Source of the DNA: Desulfovibrio sp.
GTDB taxonomy: Bacteria; Desulfobacterota; Desulfovibrionia; Desulfovibrionales; Desulfovibrionaceae
Direction of reading: 5' to 3'
Length of the DNA: 64,000 nt
NCBI RefSeq assembly: GCF_034006445.1
Contig: NZ_JAVESS010000007.1
Span: forward strand, 34,837 to 98,836
Position numbers and translations under genes: made by a program. Every line of letters starts with the position of its first letter. Position 1 is the first letter of the stretch. Below are positions 52,027-62,072 of the stretch, piece after piece. A model generated the notes under the pieces. It was not told where the DNA came from and searched no databases. It was given only the letters and a program-made list of their open reading frames with translations.

Positions 52027-52637
52027 AAAAACTCGCGAGGATGGGGTATTGTAGCCTTATAGCCTGCTCTAAAAGTGTATTTCGTTTAATGATGGTTTGC
52101 AAGATAGAACAACAATGAATACTGGTGCGGGTTCGTGGAACTAATTTGTCTATACACTGTTTTCTACTAAAATGTCATTATATATATCACATTGCGTGCG
52201 TTAATGCAGCTTCAAAGCTTTTGTCAGTGATTTCGTGATTATTCACGAGTCAATGCATGCCTGATGTTGTAGGCGCAACATATATTTTATGCATTGTCTG
52301 CAATGGCCTTTATGAAGGAACCTGGCTGTTCAACACGACAGCAGGCGGGTCTTTTGAGGACACATGTGATCGACGCAACTGGAATGAATACTATGCTATG
52401 GTGTAAAACCATGTTTTTTTACTGTATTAAAAATAGTGTTTCATGATCTGGTATAGTGTGATAAACTCTCTATCTGATAACACTTTCATCAATAATGTGT
52501 GTTGTGTATATATGTATAGGTTTTCTTGTTTCGAATAAGGTATATTACACGGAAAACACCATGCAATGCATTGATGGCTCTAATCCTTTAAAAGAATCGA
52601 CCGATTTAGAAAGCAATACTCTCTCCAGGATGAAGAC
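52027..52637. other. AT-rich intergenic region
   Basis: Between divergent MFS and chemoreceptor genes. It is markedly AT-rich compared with the neighbouring genes, and no open reading frame or RNA signature stands out. Short inverted repeats (such as AACAC...GTGTT near 52480-52505) and AT tracts suggest promoters or nucleoid-protein binding. Confidence 0.6.
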
Positions 52638-54725
52638 ATGAAAATTTCACATAAGCTTTTGTGCATCAGTTGTGTTCCTTTGCTGGCCTTTCTGGTTGTA
52701 AGCGTCATGTACGCCCGTATCTGGAGCAATGAAAAAAGCACCATTGTTGAAATCAGGCATAATATTGATCTGTTTATTCCCGTTTCGCGGCTCATCCACG
52801 AGCTACAGAAGGAGCGCGGCCTGACCAGCGCCTTTCGGTCTGGCGCGAGCAGAAGCGGCATGGACAGGCAGCGTGGACAAGTGGACGCCATCCTGGCCGA
52901 ATTGCCCGCAGTCATCAGCACGGCCTCTCTGAGCGCCGGGCAGGCGCAGGATTTCAATGCCACGCTCAAAGAGGTGGCGGTCGTTAGGCAGAAGGTGGAG
53001 CAGGGCGGCAACCTCGCAGATTTGCTGGCGGACTATGGCGGGCTCATTGCCCGTCTGTTGGAACATGAGAAAACCGTTGCCAATCTGCGCAGTTTTCTCG
53101 GCATCGACAAAATATTTACCACAGTGGAGCTGCTGGAAAACGCCAAAGAAAGCGCTGGCCGGTTGCGCGCCGCTCTTTCCGGCGTACTCACCGCAGACAA
53201 GGGCATAACGCTGGAAACCTTCCAGCGCCTGGTGGCGCTCAAGGCACAGATGGATGCCAATGTTTTTTCCAAAACAATGGTTCTGGTGCCCGAAGGGCGG
53301 CAAATCCTGAACGCCATGCAAAACTCCCAGCCCTGGCAGGACGCCGACAAGGCATTTTACGTCGTGCTGGCCCACTACGGTGAAGGCAATTTTGGTGTTT
53401 CCGGCGAGGTGTTCTTCAAGAACATGACGGCGATCATCGATACCATGGCCAACGTACGCGATATAGAATTCGCCGCGCTGGAAAAAAACATGAACCAGAC
53501 CTACGCGCAGGCATCCGCCACGCTCACCCGTCTGTATAGTGTCATGGGCGGAGCGGTGCTGCTGATTCTGGTTATGGTTGTTCTGGTCATACGCTCCATC
53601 AACGGGCCCATCAAAACGCTCATCAACTATGCCAACAATGTTGCCTCCGGCAGGCTGGACGTGCCGCAGCTCACGGGCATGCGACACGAACTGGGGGCCT
53701 TGTGTACGTCCCTCAATATAATGATCGCCAATCTGGAAAAGATGCTGCGCCAGTCCGAACAGGCCAGCCAGCGCGCTCATGAAGAATCGGAAAAAGCCCA
53801 TGTGGCCATGGAACAGGCCGAAGAGGCCAAGATCAGGGCCGAGCGGGCCAAGGCTGAAGGCATGCTGGCGGCGGCGGCCCAGCTTGAGGGTGTGGTGAAA
53901 GCCATGGGCGAAACCACGCAGACGCTTGAGGGGCACGTGCTTCGGGCCGAACGCGGAGCGGACCAGCAGGCATCGCATATTACAGAAACCGCAACCGCCA
54001 TGGAAGAAATGAACGCCACCGTGCTGGAAGTGGCCAAAAACGCGGGGCAGGCCTCCGACGCCTCCGGGGCCACCCGTGAAAAGGCGGGCAGCGGCGCTTC
54101 CGTTGTGCATGACGCCATTAACAGCATGGAAACCGTGCGCCAGCAATCGCTCAAGCTGCGTCAGAATATGGCGCAACTGGATGATGACGCCAAGGGCATT
54201 ACCCAGATTATGGGCGTCATCTCCGACATCGCGGACCAGACAAACCTGCTGGCCCTGAACGCCGCCATTGAGGCGGCCCGCGCTGGCGACGCCGGACGGG
54301 GCTTTGCCGTTGTGGCTGACGAAGTGCGCAAGCTGGCAGAAAAAACCATGGCCTCCACCACGGAAGTGGGGCGGACAATCGCGGCCATCCAGGCTTCGGC
54401 CAGGGAAAGCACCAGTCAGATGGATGAGGCTGTGGTCTCCATTGAAGAGGCGACCCACCTGGTCAACCTGACGGGCACAGCCTTGCAGGAAATCGTCAAC
54501 ATGGCTGACGTCACGGCTGATCAGGTGCACGCCATTGCCACGGCCGCCGAGCAGCAGTCTGCCACGTCCGAGGAAATTAACCGCTCGCTGACGAATATCA
54601 ACGGCATCTCCGGCGAAGTGGTCGACATCATGCACGAGTCTGCCAAGGCCGTGCAGGAGGTTTCCACCCAGGCTGACGTGCTCAATGGCCTGATGGAAGA
54701 AATGAAAAAATCAAGTTCGGTATAA
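52638..54725 (+). CDS. Methyl-accepting chemotaxis protein with a NIT-type sensor
   Basis: 695 residues. Membrane segment 1 (about 6-26), an all-helical periplasmic domain with the [12 protein letters not shown] motif typical of NIT (nitrate/nitrite-sensing) domains, membrane segment 2 (about 302-318), HAMP, coiled coil, and the signalling domain with [42 protein letters not shown] (about 530-571, in part). The sensor may respond to nitrate or nitrite, by family analogy. AGGA precedes the ATG. No docking pentapeptide at the C terminus. Confidence 0.92.
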   Translation: MKISHKLLCISCVPLLAFLVVSVMYARIWSNEKSTIVEIRHNIDLFIPVSRLIHELQKERGLTSAFRSGASRSGMDRQRGQVDAILAELPAVISTASLSAGQAQDFNATLKEVAVVRQKVEQGGNLADLLADYGGLIARLLEHEKTVANLRSFLGIDKIFTTVELLENAKESAGRLRAALSGVLTADKGITLETFQRLVALKAQMDANVFSKTMVLVPEGRQILNAMQNSQPWQDADKAFYVVLAHYGEGNFGVSGEVFFKNMTAIIDTMANVRDIEFAALEKNMNQTYAQASATLTRLYSVMGGAVLLILVMVVLVIRSINGPIKTLINYANNVASGRLDVPQLTGMRHELGALCTSLNIMIANLEKMLRQSEQASQRAHEESEKAHVAMEQAEEAKIRAERAKAEGMLAAAAQLEGVVKAMGETTQTLEGHVLRAERGADQQASHITETATAMEEMNATVLEVAKNAGQASDASGATREKAGSGASVVHDAINSMETVRQQSLKLRQNMAQLDDDAKGITQIMGVISDIADQTNLLALNAAIEAARAGDAGRGFAVVADEVRKLAEKTMASTTEVGRTIAAIQASARESTSQMDEAVVSIEEATHLVNLTGTALQEIVNMADVTADQVHAIATAAEQQSATSEEINRSLTNINGISGEVVDIMHESAKAVQEVSTQADVLNGLMEEMKKSSSV

Positions 54726-54750
54726 GCCTGAAAATTGTGGAAGGAATGTA

Positions 54751-54784
54751 CAAGGAAAGGGCGCTTAACAGCGCCCTTTCCTTG
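54751..54784 (+). terminator. Terminator of the NIT chemoreceptor gene
   Basis: CAAGGAAAGGGCGCT and AGCGCCCTTTCCTTG form a 15-bp stem around a 4-base loop, 25 bases past the stop. Confidence 0.8.
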
Positions 54785-54857
54785 TTACTTATGTCCCGTG
54801 GATGAAGCAGGAGCGTCCGCTTCTGGTTTGCATTGAAATGACGCTCTTGCCGTTTTG

Positions 54858-56486
54858 CTACCCTTGTTGGGACAAATAGTCCGTCACTTCCTTGAAGGCT
54901 GCCTTGCCGCCCACCAGCGCGCCACCATAACCTCCGCCCGGCGAACCCCAGGCGCTGGCAAGATACACGCCCGGCACCTTTGTTTTGTTGGGCAAACGGG
55001 TCATGAAGGAGTTGTCGACACTCTGGTTGTACCCATAGAGCGCGCCGCCAGGGTTGAGCGTGAAGCGGTAATTGGTCAATGGTGTGGAGCTTTCGCTCAT
55101 GATAATCATGCTGGAAAGACCGGGAATGGCCAGTTTTTCGGCCTGAGCGATAAGCAGGTCGGTCAATTCCTGTTTCTTTTTGGTATAGGCGGGGCTGTTG
55201 CCAGCCAGGTAGTCCGCCTCCATGTCCTTCCATACGTCTTGCGAGCAACTGGCCACTATGCTCAGGCTTGAGCAACCCTCAGGGGAAAATCCCTGCTGAA
55301 GATTGTCGTATACCATGATCGAAAAGCCTGACTTGTCAAAATGGGCCTGCATGGCTTCTTTGTAATTGGCGTCCAGGTCCAGGCTGGCGTAGTAGGAAAC
55401 TTCGGGATGCGGGAACTGCTTGGTAATGTCCCGGTCAAGCCCAAGCCACACAATGACGCTGCCGGGGCTGAAGGTATAGGTATCCAGTTTGTCGGCATAT
55501 TCTTTGGCGACGCTTCCCTGCGGCAGGAACTTGTTGAAAACCTGCGGCGCGCTGGCGTTGCAGACCACGGCCTTTGCCTTGAATTCCCGTCCGTCGGCGG
55601 TTTTGACCCCTGTCGCTTTTCCATTGGCAAGCATTATGGATTCTACCCTGGCGCCATAGCGCACCTCGCCACCGGCATCCGTGATGACCCCGGCCAGAGC
55701 GTTGGACAATGACTGCGACGTGCCCTTGATATAGGAACCGCCGTTTTCAATATAGTCGCCCGTGGGGTCGAGGTAGTAGAAAGCCGAGAGACGCGAGGGC
55801 GGCAGGCCGTAGTAGCTGCAGCTCTGCCCCAGCAGCGCCTTGAGCCGGGGGTCATGTATGTGCTTGTCCAAAAGCTGCCCCACCGTCTTGTCCTTGATGT
55901 CCCACAGTGTAGGAAATAATTGCGGAAAGCGCGCTTCGTCCGATGCGGACAGCCCTTTTTCCAGAGCTGCACATTCATCCATGACCTTCTGCCACATCGC
56001 AAAATAGGCAGTCAGCCCCTGGCGCTCGGCCGGGAACATGTCCGCCATCTGCCGTTCAAAACCCTTGAGGCCGCATTTGGCGGGAATATCCACCGAAAGA
56101 CCAGGGAACCGTGAAGACCATGCGTGCGGATGGTCGAGCAGTTCCAGCTTGTTCCAGATGCCGAGGTCTTCCAACAGCGCTCTGGTGTCTCCAGAGGCGA
56201 GCACGGAAGAATGCAGAGAAACCTCGCACAAGAAATCGCCTTTGTCCGACCCGCGCAGAAATGACGTGGCATAGCCCCCAGGCACCTCATACTGTTCAAG
56301 CAACAGTACCTTGAATCCGTTTTTTGCCAGGTAGCCGGCGCAGGTCAATCCTCCCAATCCCGCTCCAACAACAATGGCATCGTAGACGCCGTCTTCCGAT
56401 TTGGGGGCTGCCCCTGCGAATTTCCATCCTACCAATGAGCTGGCAGCTGCAATGGCGGATAATTGAAGGAAAAATCTTCTGTCCAT
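54858..56486 (-). CDS. FAD-dependent oxidoreductase (CrtI/phytoene-desaturase-like) with a Tat-like signal
   Basis: 542 residues from the ATG at 56486 (MDRRFFLQL), with AGGAGC upstream; an earlier ATG at 56504 is less likely. The N terminus has RR-FFLQL followed by a hydrophobic stretch (SAIAAASSLVGWKFAGA), a Tat-type signal. The FAD motif is VVGAGLGGLTCAGYLAKNGFKVLLLEQ, and the C terminus carries ASAWGSPGGGYGGALVGGKAA, a CrtI/retinol-saturase-like FAD end. It resembles COG1233 oxidoreductases acting on polyenes or lipids. Substrate unknown. It sits by itself next to a very AT-rich region and selC. Confidence 0.82.
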   Translation of the reverse strand: MDRRFFLQLSAIAAASSLVGWKFAGAAPKSEDGVYDAIVVGAGLGGLTCAGYLAKNGFKVLLLEQYEVPGGYATSFLRGSDKGDFLCEVSLHSSVLASGDTRALLEDLGIWNKLELLDHPHAWSSRFPGLSVDIPAKCGLKGFERQMADMFPAERQGLTAYFAMWQKVMDECAALEKGLSASDEARFPQLFPTLWDIKDKTVGQLLDKHIHDPRLKALLGQSCSYYGLPPSRLSAFYYLDPTGDYIENGGSYIKGTSQSLSNALAGVITDAGGEVRYGARVESIMLANGKATGVKTADGREFKAKAVVCNASAPQVFNKFLPQGSVAKEYADKLDTYTFSPGSVIVWLGLDRDITKQFPHPEVSYYASLDLDANYKEAMQAHFDKSGFSIMVYDNLQQGFSPEGCSSLSIVASCSQDVWKDMEADYLAGNSPAYTKKKQELTDLLIAQAEKLAIPGLSSMIIMSESSTPLTNYRFTLNPGGALYGYNQSVDNSFMTRLPNKTKVPGVYLASAWGSPGGGYGGALVGGKAAFKEVTDYLSQQG

Positions 56487-56504
56487 AATAGCTCCTGGCA
56501 TCAT

Positions 56505-56860
56505 AGTGGTGTGGTTGTAGGGTATAAGAAAAGCGTGTCATGTCAACGCTGGGAGGCATGTAACTATATTGTAAAAAAGTATGTTATATTAAGCTGTTTC
56601 ATTAAATGAAATCATCTTTTCATGGCGCATGACATACTTGCATGTAAAAAAAATTAGTTATGCTGTTACCAGTGATTTATATGTTTGAGTTGCAGATGGT
56701 ATATGTGTGTATAATTGTAAAAGTATTATACTTTTAAATGGTAATTGAAATAATAGTGTCTGTTGAATTTTCATAAAAAAATACACAAAAGAATATTTGT
56801 GTTATTTTAGCTGATAAAAGTAAAAAATAAAATATTATGACGTGCCACAGGAATACATGA
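56505..56860. other. Very AT-rich stretch
   Basis: Composition is far more AT-rich than the coding DNA (for example AAAATACACAAAAGAATATT and ATAAAAAAATACAC-type runs). No gene is supported. It lies between the FAD oxidoreductase promoter and the selC terminator. Confidence 0.6.
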
Positions 56861-56963
56861 TGCAGCTACAAGAGAACATCAATGCAGATGAGCCTGGAAA
56901 GTAAGAGACGCGTGAGAAGCGGGCAGGGCGGTAATGGCCTGGTGCTGACATCTGGCAAAAAGC

Positions 56964-57000
56964 AAAAAAACACCCCTTTAAGCAAAGGCTCAAAGGGGTG
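56964..57000 (-). terminator. Rho-independent terminator 3' of selC
   Basis: On the minus strand CACCCCTTTGAGCCTTTGCT (continuing TAAAGGGGTG) is followed by TTTTTTTGC. It lies about 105 bases past the selC 3' end. Confidence 0.8.
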
Positions 57001-57104
57001 GTGATCTCTTGGCAGGACCAGGAAATAAACGGGAGAAAACGGGGTAGAACTAACAGCTTTGCAGGCTTTGGCCTGCATCAGCCCGTGGACTGCAAAAGAG
57101 CATT

Positions 57105-57198
57105 TGGCGGAGACGTATAGGGGTCGAACCTACCACAGACCGTAAAGCCTGCCACCGGTTTTGAAGACCGGGCGCCACACCGGTGACGAAACGTCTCC
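57105..57198 (-). tRNA. selC: tRNA-Sec (anticodon TCA)
   Basis: 94 bases on the minus strand, with CCA encoded. The acceptor is 8 bp (GGAGACGT / ACGTCTCC) as in bacterial selenocysteine tRNA, followed by an extended D-arm, anticodon loop CTTCAAA (anticodon TCA), a long variable arm (GGCAGGCTTTACGGTCTGT) and TTCGAcc-type T-loop. It reads UGA as selenocysteine with SelB. Selenoproteins such as formate dehydrogenase are therefore expected in this genome; none was recognised in the window. Confidence 0.96.
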
Positions 57199-57447
57199 GC
57201 GTAATATCCTGTATGTTAAGCGAAAATGAAAAAGCCCGCAAGTGGAAGGTGCGATATTTCCAAAGAGTCTTTTTGCCATTGCCAAACCATAAGCAGGCAT
57301 TATATGTGAAAAAAGGTTATGCCGGTGAACGTGGAGTCCGTCCATTTGACAGCGGCTATGCGCAGGTAGTATTTCTCTGCTTGCGTGGGCCTATGTCCGG
57401 GTCCTGGCCGTGCGTTGCTGCGCGCGGAAAACGTAATGGAGGCAATG

Positions 57448-59523
57448 TTGAACCAGATGAGTCGCAACCTGATGCTATGGGCTATTATCGTCCTGGCGAT
57501 GGTTATGCTTTTTAATATGTTCCAGCAGCCGCAGGGCGTAATGCAACGGGTGCCTTATTCAGACTTTCTGAATCAGGTCGAAGGCGGGCAGATACTGTCC
57601 GTTACGATGCAAGGCCACACGCTTACAGGCAAAACATCAGACGGCAAAACTGTTCAGACATATGCTCCGCAGGATCTGGGGCTCGTCAACCGCCTTATTG
57701 AAAAAAAGGTGGAAGTCAAGGCAGAGCCGCCTGAAGAACAGCCCTGGTATATGACCCTGCTGGTTTCGTGGTTCCCCATGCTGCTTCTTGTGGGCGTGTG
57801 GATTTTCTTTATGCGCCAGATGCAGGGCGGCGGCGGCAAGGCCATGAATTTTGGCCGTTCCAAAGCGCGCATGCTCAGTCAGGACAGCGTACGGGTCACT
57901 TTTGCCGATGTGGCCGGGATTGATGAGGCCAAGGACGAACTGGCCGAAGTTGTGGAATTTTTGTCCAATCCCAAAAAGTTTACCCGTCTTGGCGGGCGCA
58001 TCCCCAAGGGCGTTTTGCTCGTGGGGCCTCCCGGTACGGGTAAAACCCTTCTTGCGCGTGCCGTGGCCGGAGAGGCGGGGGTTCCCTTCTTTTCCATTTC
58101 CGGCTCGGACTTTGTGGAAATGTTTGTGGGCGTGGGCGCTTCGCGCGTGCGCGACCTTTTTGTGCAGGGCAAAAAAAATGCCCCCTGCCTTATTTTTATT
58201 GACGAAATTGACGCCGTGGGCCGTCAGCGTGGAGCCGGGCTCGGCGGCGGGCACGACGAACGCGAGCAGACCCTGAACCAGATGCTGGTTGAAATGGACG
58301 GCTTTGAAAGCAATGAGGGCGTCATCCTCATTGCCGCCACCAACCGTCCCGACGTGCTGGACCCGGCCTTGCTGCGTCCCGGCCGTTTCGACCGTCAGGT
58401 GGTCGTGCCTACGCCCGATCTGCGTGGCAGGCGCCGCATCCTTGAAGTCCACACCAAGCGCACGCCCCTGTCCGGCGACGTGGATCTTGACGTCCTGGCG
58501 CGCGGCACACCCGGTTTCTCCGGCGCTGACCTGGAAAATCTGGTCAACGAAGCGGCTTTGCAGGCCGCCAAGCTGAATCAGGACAGACTGGACATGCACG
58601 ATTTTGAATACGCCAAGGACAAGGTGCTCATGGGCCGCGAGCGTCGCAGCCTTATCCTGTCCGATGACGAAAAGCGCATCACCGCCTATCATGAGGGTGG
58701 TCATGCCCTGGTGGCCCGTCTGCTGCCTGGGGCGGATCCTGTGCACAAGGTGACCATCATCCCGCGTGGCCGCGCCCTTGGCGTGACCATGCAGCTGCCC
58801 GAAGAAGACCGCCACGGCTATTCGCGCTCGTATCTGCGCAATACCCTTGTGGTGCTGCTGGGCGGCCGGGTGGCTGAAGAGCTTATTTTTGACGATATCA
58901 CCACCGGCGCTTCCAACGACATCGAGCGCGTCACGCGTATGGCCCGCAAGATGGTGTGCGAGTGGGGCATGAGCGAGGCCGTGGGCACGCTGGCCATCGG
59001 CGAAACCGGTGAAGAAGTCTTTATCGGGCGCGAATGGGTGCAGAACAAGAACTTCAGCGAAAGCACCGCGCGTCTGGTTGACTCCGAAGTCAAGCGCATT
59101 GTGGATGAAGCGCACGCGCGCTGTACAGAACTGCTTAAAAACAATGAAGAAGTACTGCACCGCATAGCGCAGGCCCTGCTTGACCGCGAAACCATCACGG
59201 GCGAAGAGCTTGATCTTCTGCTGGAAGACAAGGAACTGCCGCCTCTGGACACCAATGGCAAGCCCATGAAGTATTCCGAAGCGCCGAGCCGTCCCAGCAA
59301 GGGCAACGGTAAGGGCAAGAGCGCCGAAGCTCCTGCTGGTGCTGCCGCAGAAACGTCCACGGGCGCTTCCACCAGCAAGCCTGCCGAGTTTACTCTTGAG
59401 CCTGATCCGGTGGACGGTTCCGTCGCGCCGCATGAAGCGCCCACATCGGCCGGGGGCGGTGAATCCCGGCCCCAGGACGCCGCAGATCAGGGTGAAAAAG
59501 ACGACAATAAGCGACAGCAGTAA
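57448..59523 (+). CDS. ftsH: ATP-dependent zinc metalloprotease FtsH
   Basis: 691 residues. Two membrane segments (about 8-25 and 106-126) bracket a small periplasmic domain. AAA+ motifs: Walker A GPPGTGKT (about 193-200), Walker B IFIDEID, SRH region [20 protein letters not shown]. The zinc site is HEGGH (about 414). The C-terminal tail is long, hydrophilic and Ala/Ser/Pro-rich. I chose the TTG at 57448 because GGAGG lies 5 bases before it; ATGs at 57436 and 57445 are possible. It degrades membrane and regulatory proteins; HflK/HflC (31074-33085) should modulate it. Confidence 0.95.
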   Translation: MNQMSRNLMLWAIIVLAMVMLFNMFQQPQGVMQRVPYSDFLNQVEGGQILSVTMQGHTLTGKTSDGKTVQTYAPQDLGLVNRLIEKKVEVKAEPPEEQPWYMTLLVSWFPMLLLVGVWIFFMRQMQGGGGKAMNFGRSKARMLSQDSVRVTFADVAGIDEAKDELAEVVEFLSNPKKFTRLGGRIPKGVLLVGPPGTGKTLLARAVAGEAGVPFFSISGSDFVEMFVGVGASRVRDLFVQGKKNAPCLIFIDEIDAVGRQRGAGLGGGHDEREQTLNQMLVEMDGFESNEGVILIAATNRPDVLDPALLRPGRFDRQVVVPTPDLRGRRRILEVHTKRTPLSGDVDLDVLARGTPGFSGADLENLVNEAALQAAKLNQDRLDMHDFEYAKDKVLMGRERRSLILSDDEKRITAYHEGGHALVARLLPGADPVHKVTIIPRGRALGVTMQLPEEDRHGYSRSYLRNTLVVLLGGRVAEELIFDDITTGASNDIERVTRMARKMVCEWGMSEAVGTLAIGETGEEVFIGREWVQNKNFSESTARLVDSEVKRIVDEAHARCTELLKNNEEVLHRIAQALLDRETITGEELDLLLEDKELPPLDTNGKPMKYSEAPSRPSKGNGKGKSAEAPAGAAAETSTGASTSKPAEFTLEPDPVDGSVAPHEAPTSAGGGESRPQDAADQGEKDDNKRQQ

Positions 59524-60398
59524 TGAACAATGCATTCCCGGCGGCGTCGGTAGAGGACGCAACCTGGTACGTTAAGGGGGGGCGGGCGTTAAAGACGCCT
59601 TCCCCCTTTGGCGTTATGGGTATTGTCAATCTTACGCCAGATTCATTCTACGACGGGGGCGTGCATCACATGCCGCCCGCCGGTCTTGAGCACGCCCTGA
59701 TCCTGCTTGAGCAGGGCGCGGACATTCTGGATCTTGGCGCAGAATCCTCACGGCCAGGCGCTGCAGAGTTGCCGCCGGATGAAGAAATTCAGCGTCTTGC
59801 GCCCGTGCTTATGGGCTTGCGCCATCAGGCCCCCTGGGCAACGGTTTCGGTTGATACCTACCACGCGGCCACGGCCGCGGCTGTTCTGGAGCAAGGCGCG
59901 GTCATCATCAATGACATTTCGGCCTGCGCCTTTGATCCCGGTCTGTTGGACGTGCTTGTGCAGTACAAACCGGGCTATGTGCTTATGCACAGCCAGGGGC
60001 GACCGCAGACCATGCAGCACAATCCGCGCTATGAGGATGTCCGGCGTGAGGTTCGGGAATTTTTTGAGCGCAACCTCGCGCGGCTGGTGCGGGCAGGGCT
60101 GCCGGAAGATCGCATTGTGCTTGATCCCGGTATAGGCTTTGGCAAAACCCTGGCGCACAACCTCGAACTGCTGGCGCACCCTGAAGACTGGCTCGGCTTT
60201 GGAAGGCCCGTGCTCATGGCCCTGTCCATGAAGTCGGTCTTCGGCGGCCTGCTGTCGCTGCCCCCGGCGCGTCGTGGCGCGGCCACTGTGGCAGCCACGG
60301 CGCTTTTGCGGGCCAGGGGCATATTCTGGCACAGGGTGCACCATGTGGCTGACGCCAGGCAGGCGCTTGCGGTGGCCACAGCCTTTGGTGGAGTATAA
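59523..60398 (+). CDS. folP: Dihydropteroate synthase
   Basis: 291 residues. Motifs: MGIVNLTPDSFYDGG (about 32-46), DILDLGAESSRPGA, VSVDTYHAATAAA, INDISACAF and LDPGIGFGKTLAHNLELLAH. It joins para-aminobenzoate to a pterin diphosphate in folate synthesis. Its ATG overlaps the ftsH stop (TAATG), so translation is coupled. A family-A repeat starts 13 bases after the stop. Confidence 0.95.
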   Translation: MNNAFPAASVEDATWYVKGGRALKTPSPFGVMGIVNLTPDSFYDGGVHHMPPAGLEHALILLEQGADILDLGAESSRPGAAELPPDEEIQRLAPVLMGLRHQAPWATVSVDTYHAATAAAVLEQGAVIINDISACAFDPGLLDVLVQYKPGYVLMHSQGRPQTMQHNPRYEDVRREVREFFERNLARLVRAGLPEDRIVLDPGIGFGKTLAHNLELLAHPEDWLGFGRPVLMALSMKSVFGGLLSLPPARRGAATVAATALLRARGIFWHRVHHVADARQALAVATAFGGV

Positions 60399-60410
60399 TA
60401 CCTGCCAACT

Positions 60411-60535
60411 AGAGCAGTTAACACTTGAAATGCTCGCGTACGGCAGGCAAAAGCCCGCCTACTCGCATTTCGTGGCAAGGATTTTCAGAAAAATCCTTGC
60501 AGAGCATTTAACTCATTTCATTCGTAAACTGCTCT
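60411..60535. repeat. Family-A 125-bp palindromic repeat (copy 2)
   Basis: Same orientation as 23389-23513 and, by eye, identical over 125 bases except for one base. It fills the space between folP and the diguanylate cyclase start. Confidence 0.92.
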
Positions 60536-60557
60536 ATTGCTCAAGCAGGGTAAAAGC

Positions 60558-61952
60558 ATGGCATGCGCCCGCCGCCCTCCAAAAACGCCCTTCGATGTCG
60601 CGCGAAAGTCCGGAACCTTCCTGACGGTATTTGTGACGAGCCTGTGTTGCTGCCTGGCGGCGGTGTTTTTTCTCGTGCAGCGCCAGGCGCAGGTGGAATT
60701 CTCCCGTCTGGAAAATATCATCCTGGCGCAAAGGGATGATCTGAAGGGGGATATCTCCGGTCTGCTGTTCAAAACGCGGGCCCTGGCCGCTCTTGTTGTC
60801 CACAGTGACGGGCATGTGGCCGACTTTGACGACGTTGCCCGGTATCTGGCCCATACCAGGAGCACGGATGTTCTGGCGCTGGCTCCTGCCGGGGTCATAT
60901 CCCATGTGTATCCCCTGAAGGGGCATGAAGCCCTGTTGGGGATGAACCTGCTCGACTCTCCGTATGGCGAAGCCTCTGTCGCCGCCCACGATCATAATGG
61001 CATCAGCGTGTTCGGCCCGCTGCAGTTGCCTGACGGCACAACGGCGCTGGTGGGGATTCTGCCGGTGTTTTTGAAGGATGATGCCCATCAGGGGCAGTTC
61101 TGGGGCACGGCCTTTATTGCGCTCGGTTTTCCACAGCTGCTTGATGTTGCCAACCTTGGCCTCATTGAAAAGCAGGGTTTGAGCTATGATATCCTGAGTT
61201 TTGACCGCCACACGGAGGAGTGGAGGCCCATTGCTGCCAGCGCCCGTCCTTTTGATGAAGACGCGCCGCATCTGAACATGCCCTTACAGATATTTGACGC
61301 CAACTGGCAGTTTCGCATCTCCTATAATCAACCATGGCACGGGTTTTTTGAAAACTGGTTCTATATTTTTTCCGCCGCGCTGCTCAGTCTTTTGCTTGCC
61401 TCGCTTGCCCAGAAAAACCGTCATTTGGCTGAAGCCCACTGCCGCCTTGAAGAAATGGTGTATAACGATACGCTTACCGGCACCCTCAACAGACGCGGAC
61501 TTTTTCATACCATGGCGACCCGTGGGGCGGATTGGCAAGATGAAAAAATCGTCTTGTATTATCTGGACTTAGATCGTTTTAAAGATATTAATGATACCTA
61601 TGGACATAATGCTGGTGACCGAGTATTGCAACATTTCGCGGCTGTCATACAGTCCGTTGCGCCGCAAGGCAGCGTGTTTGCCCGCATGGGCGGCGATGAA
61701 TTCATTCTGGTGCTGTTCAGCACAGACACAGATATGCAAATGACTGCCGGGCTGGACAGGGCCGCCGCAACGCTGGCAAGGGGCCTGCCCCATGAGGGGC
61801 TGGCCGAACCTATCCTTTTCAGCGTGGGCAGGGCAGGGTATCCTGAAAGCGGGAAAACGCTTGACGAGTTGCTCTCGCGGGCCGACAGGGCCATGTATCT
61901 GGACAAGGAACGCCGCCGGCGGCATACACGGCAGGTCGCCCGGCAGGGCTGA
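60558..61952 (+). CDS. Diguanylate cyclase with an extracytoplasmic sensor
   Basis: 464 residues from the ATG at 60558, with AGGG upstream. Membrane segments near 19-40 and 264-284 flank a CHASE-like periplasmic sensor (DVLALAPAGVISHVYPLKGHEALLGMNLLDSP). The cytoplasmic GGDEF domain has DLDRFKDINDTYGHNAGDRVL and an intact active-site GGDEF (about 376); no RxxD inhibitory site is seen just before it. It should make c-di-GMP. The stretch around DLDRFKDINDTYGHNAGD uses AT-rich codons unlike the rest of the gene. It stands between folP and cdaA. Confidence 0.92.
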   Translation: MACARRPPKTPFDVARKSGTFLTVFVTSLCCCLAAVFFLVQRQAQVEFSRLENIILAQRDDLKGDISGLLFKTRALAALVVHSDGHVADFDDVARYLAHTRSTDVLALAPAGVISHVYPLKGHEALLGMNLLDSPYGEASVAAHDHNGISVFGPLQLPDGTTALVGILPVFLKDDAHQGQFWGTAFIALGFPQLLDVANLGLIEKQGLSYDILSFDRHTEEWRPIAASARPFDEDAPHLNMPLQIFDANWQFRISYNQPWHGFFENWFYIFSAALLSLLLASLAQKNRHLAEAHCRLEEMVYNDTLTGTLNRRGLFHTMATRGADWQDEKIVLYYLDLDRFKDINDTYGHNAGDRVLQHFAAVIQSVAPQGSVFARMGGDEFILVLFSTDTDMQMTAGLDRAAATLARGLPHEGLAEPILFSVGRAGYPESGKTLDELLSRADRAMYLDKERRRRHTRQVARQG

Positions 61953-62072
61953 ACAGCAGGCTGTCGTTGAGACAAGAAAGTGTGAAAACGGAAGGCCCGA
62001 ACTGCCCGGCGTCAAGGCCAGGCGGGCGCGGCCATATAAGCTCTGATATCTTCAGGTCAAGGATCATAAACG

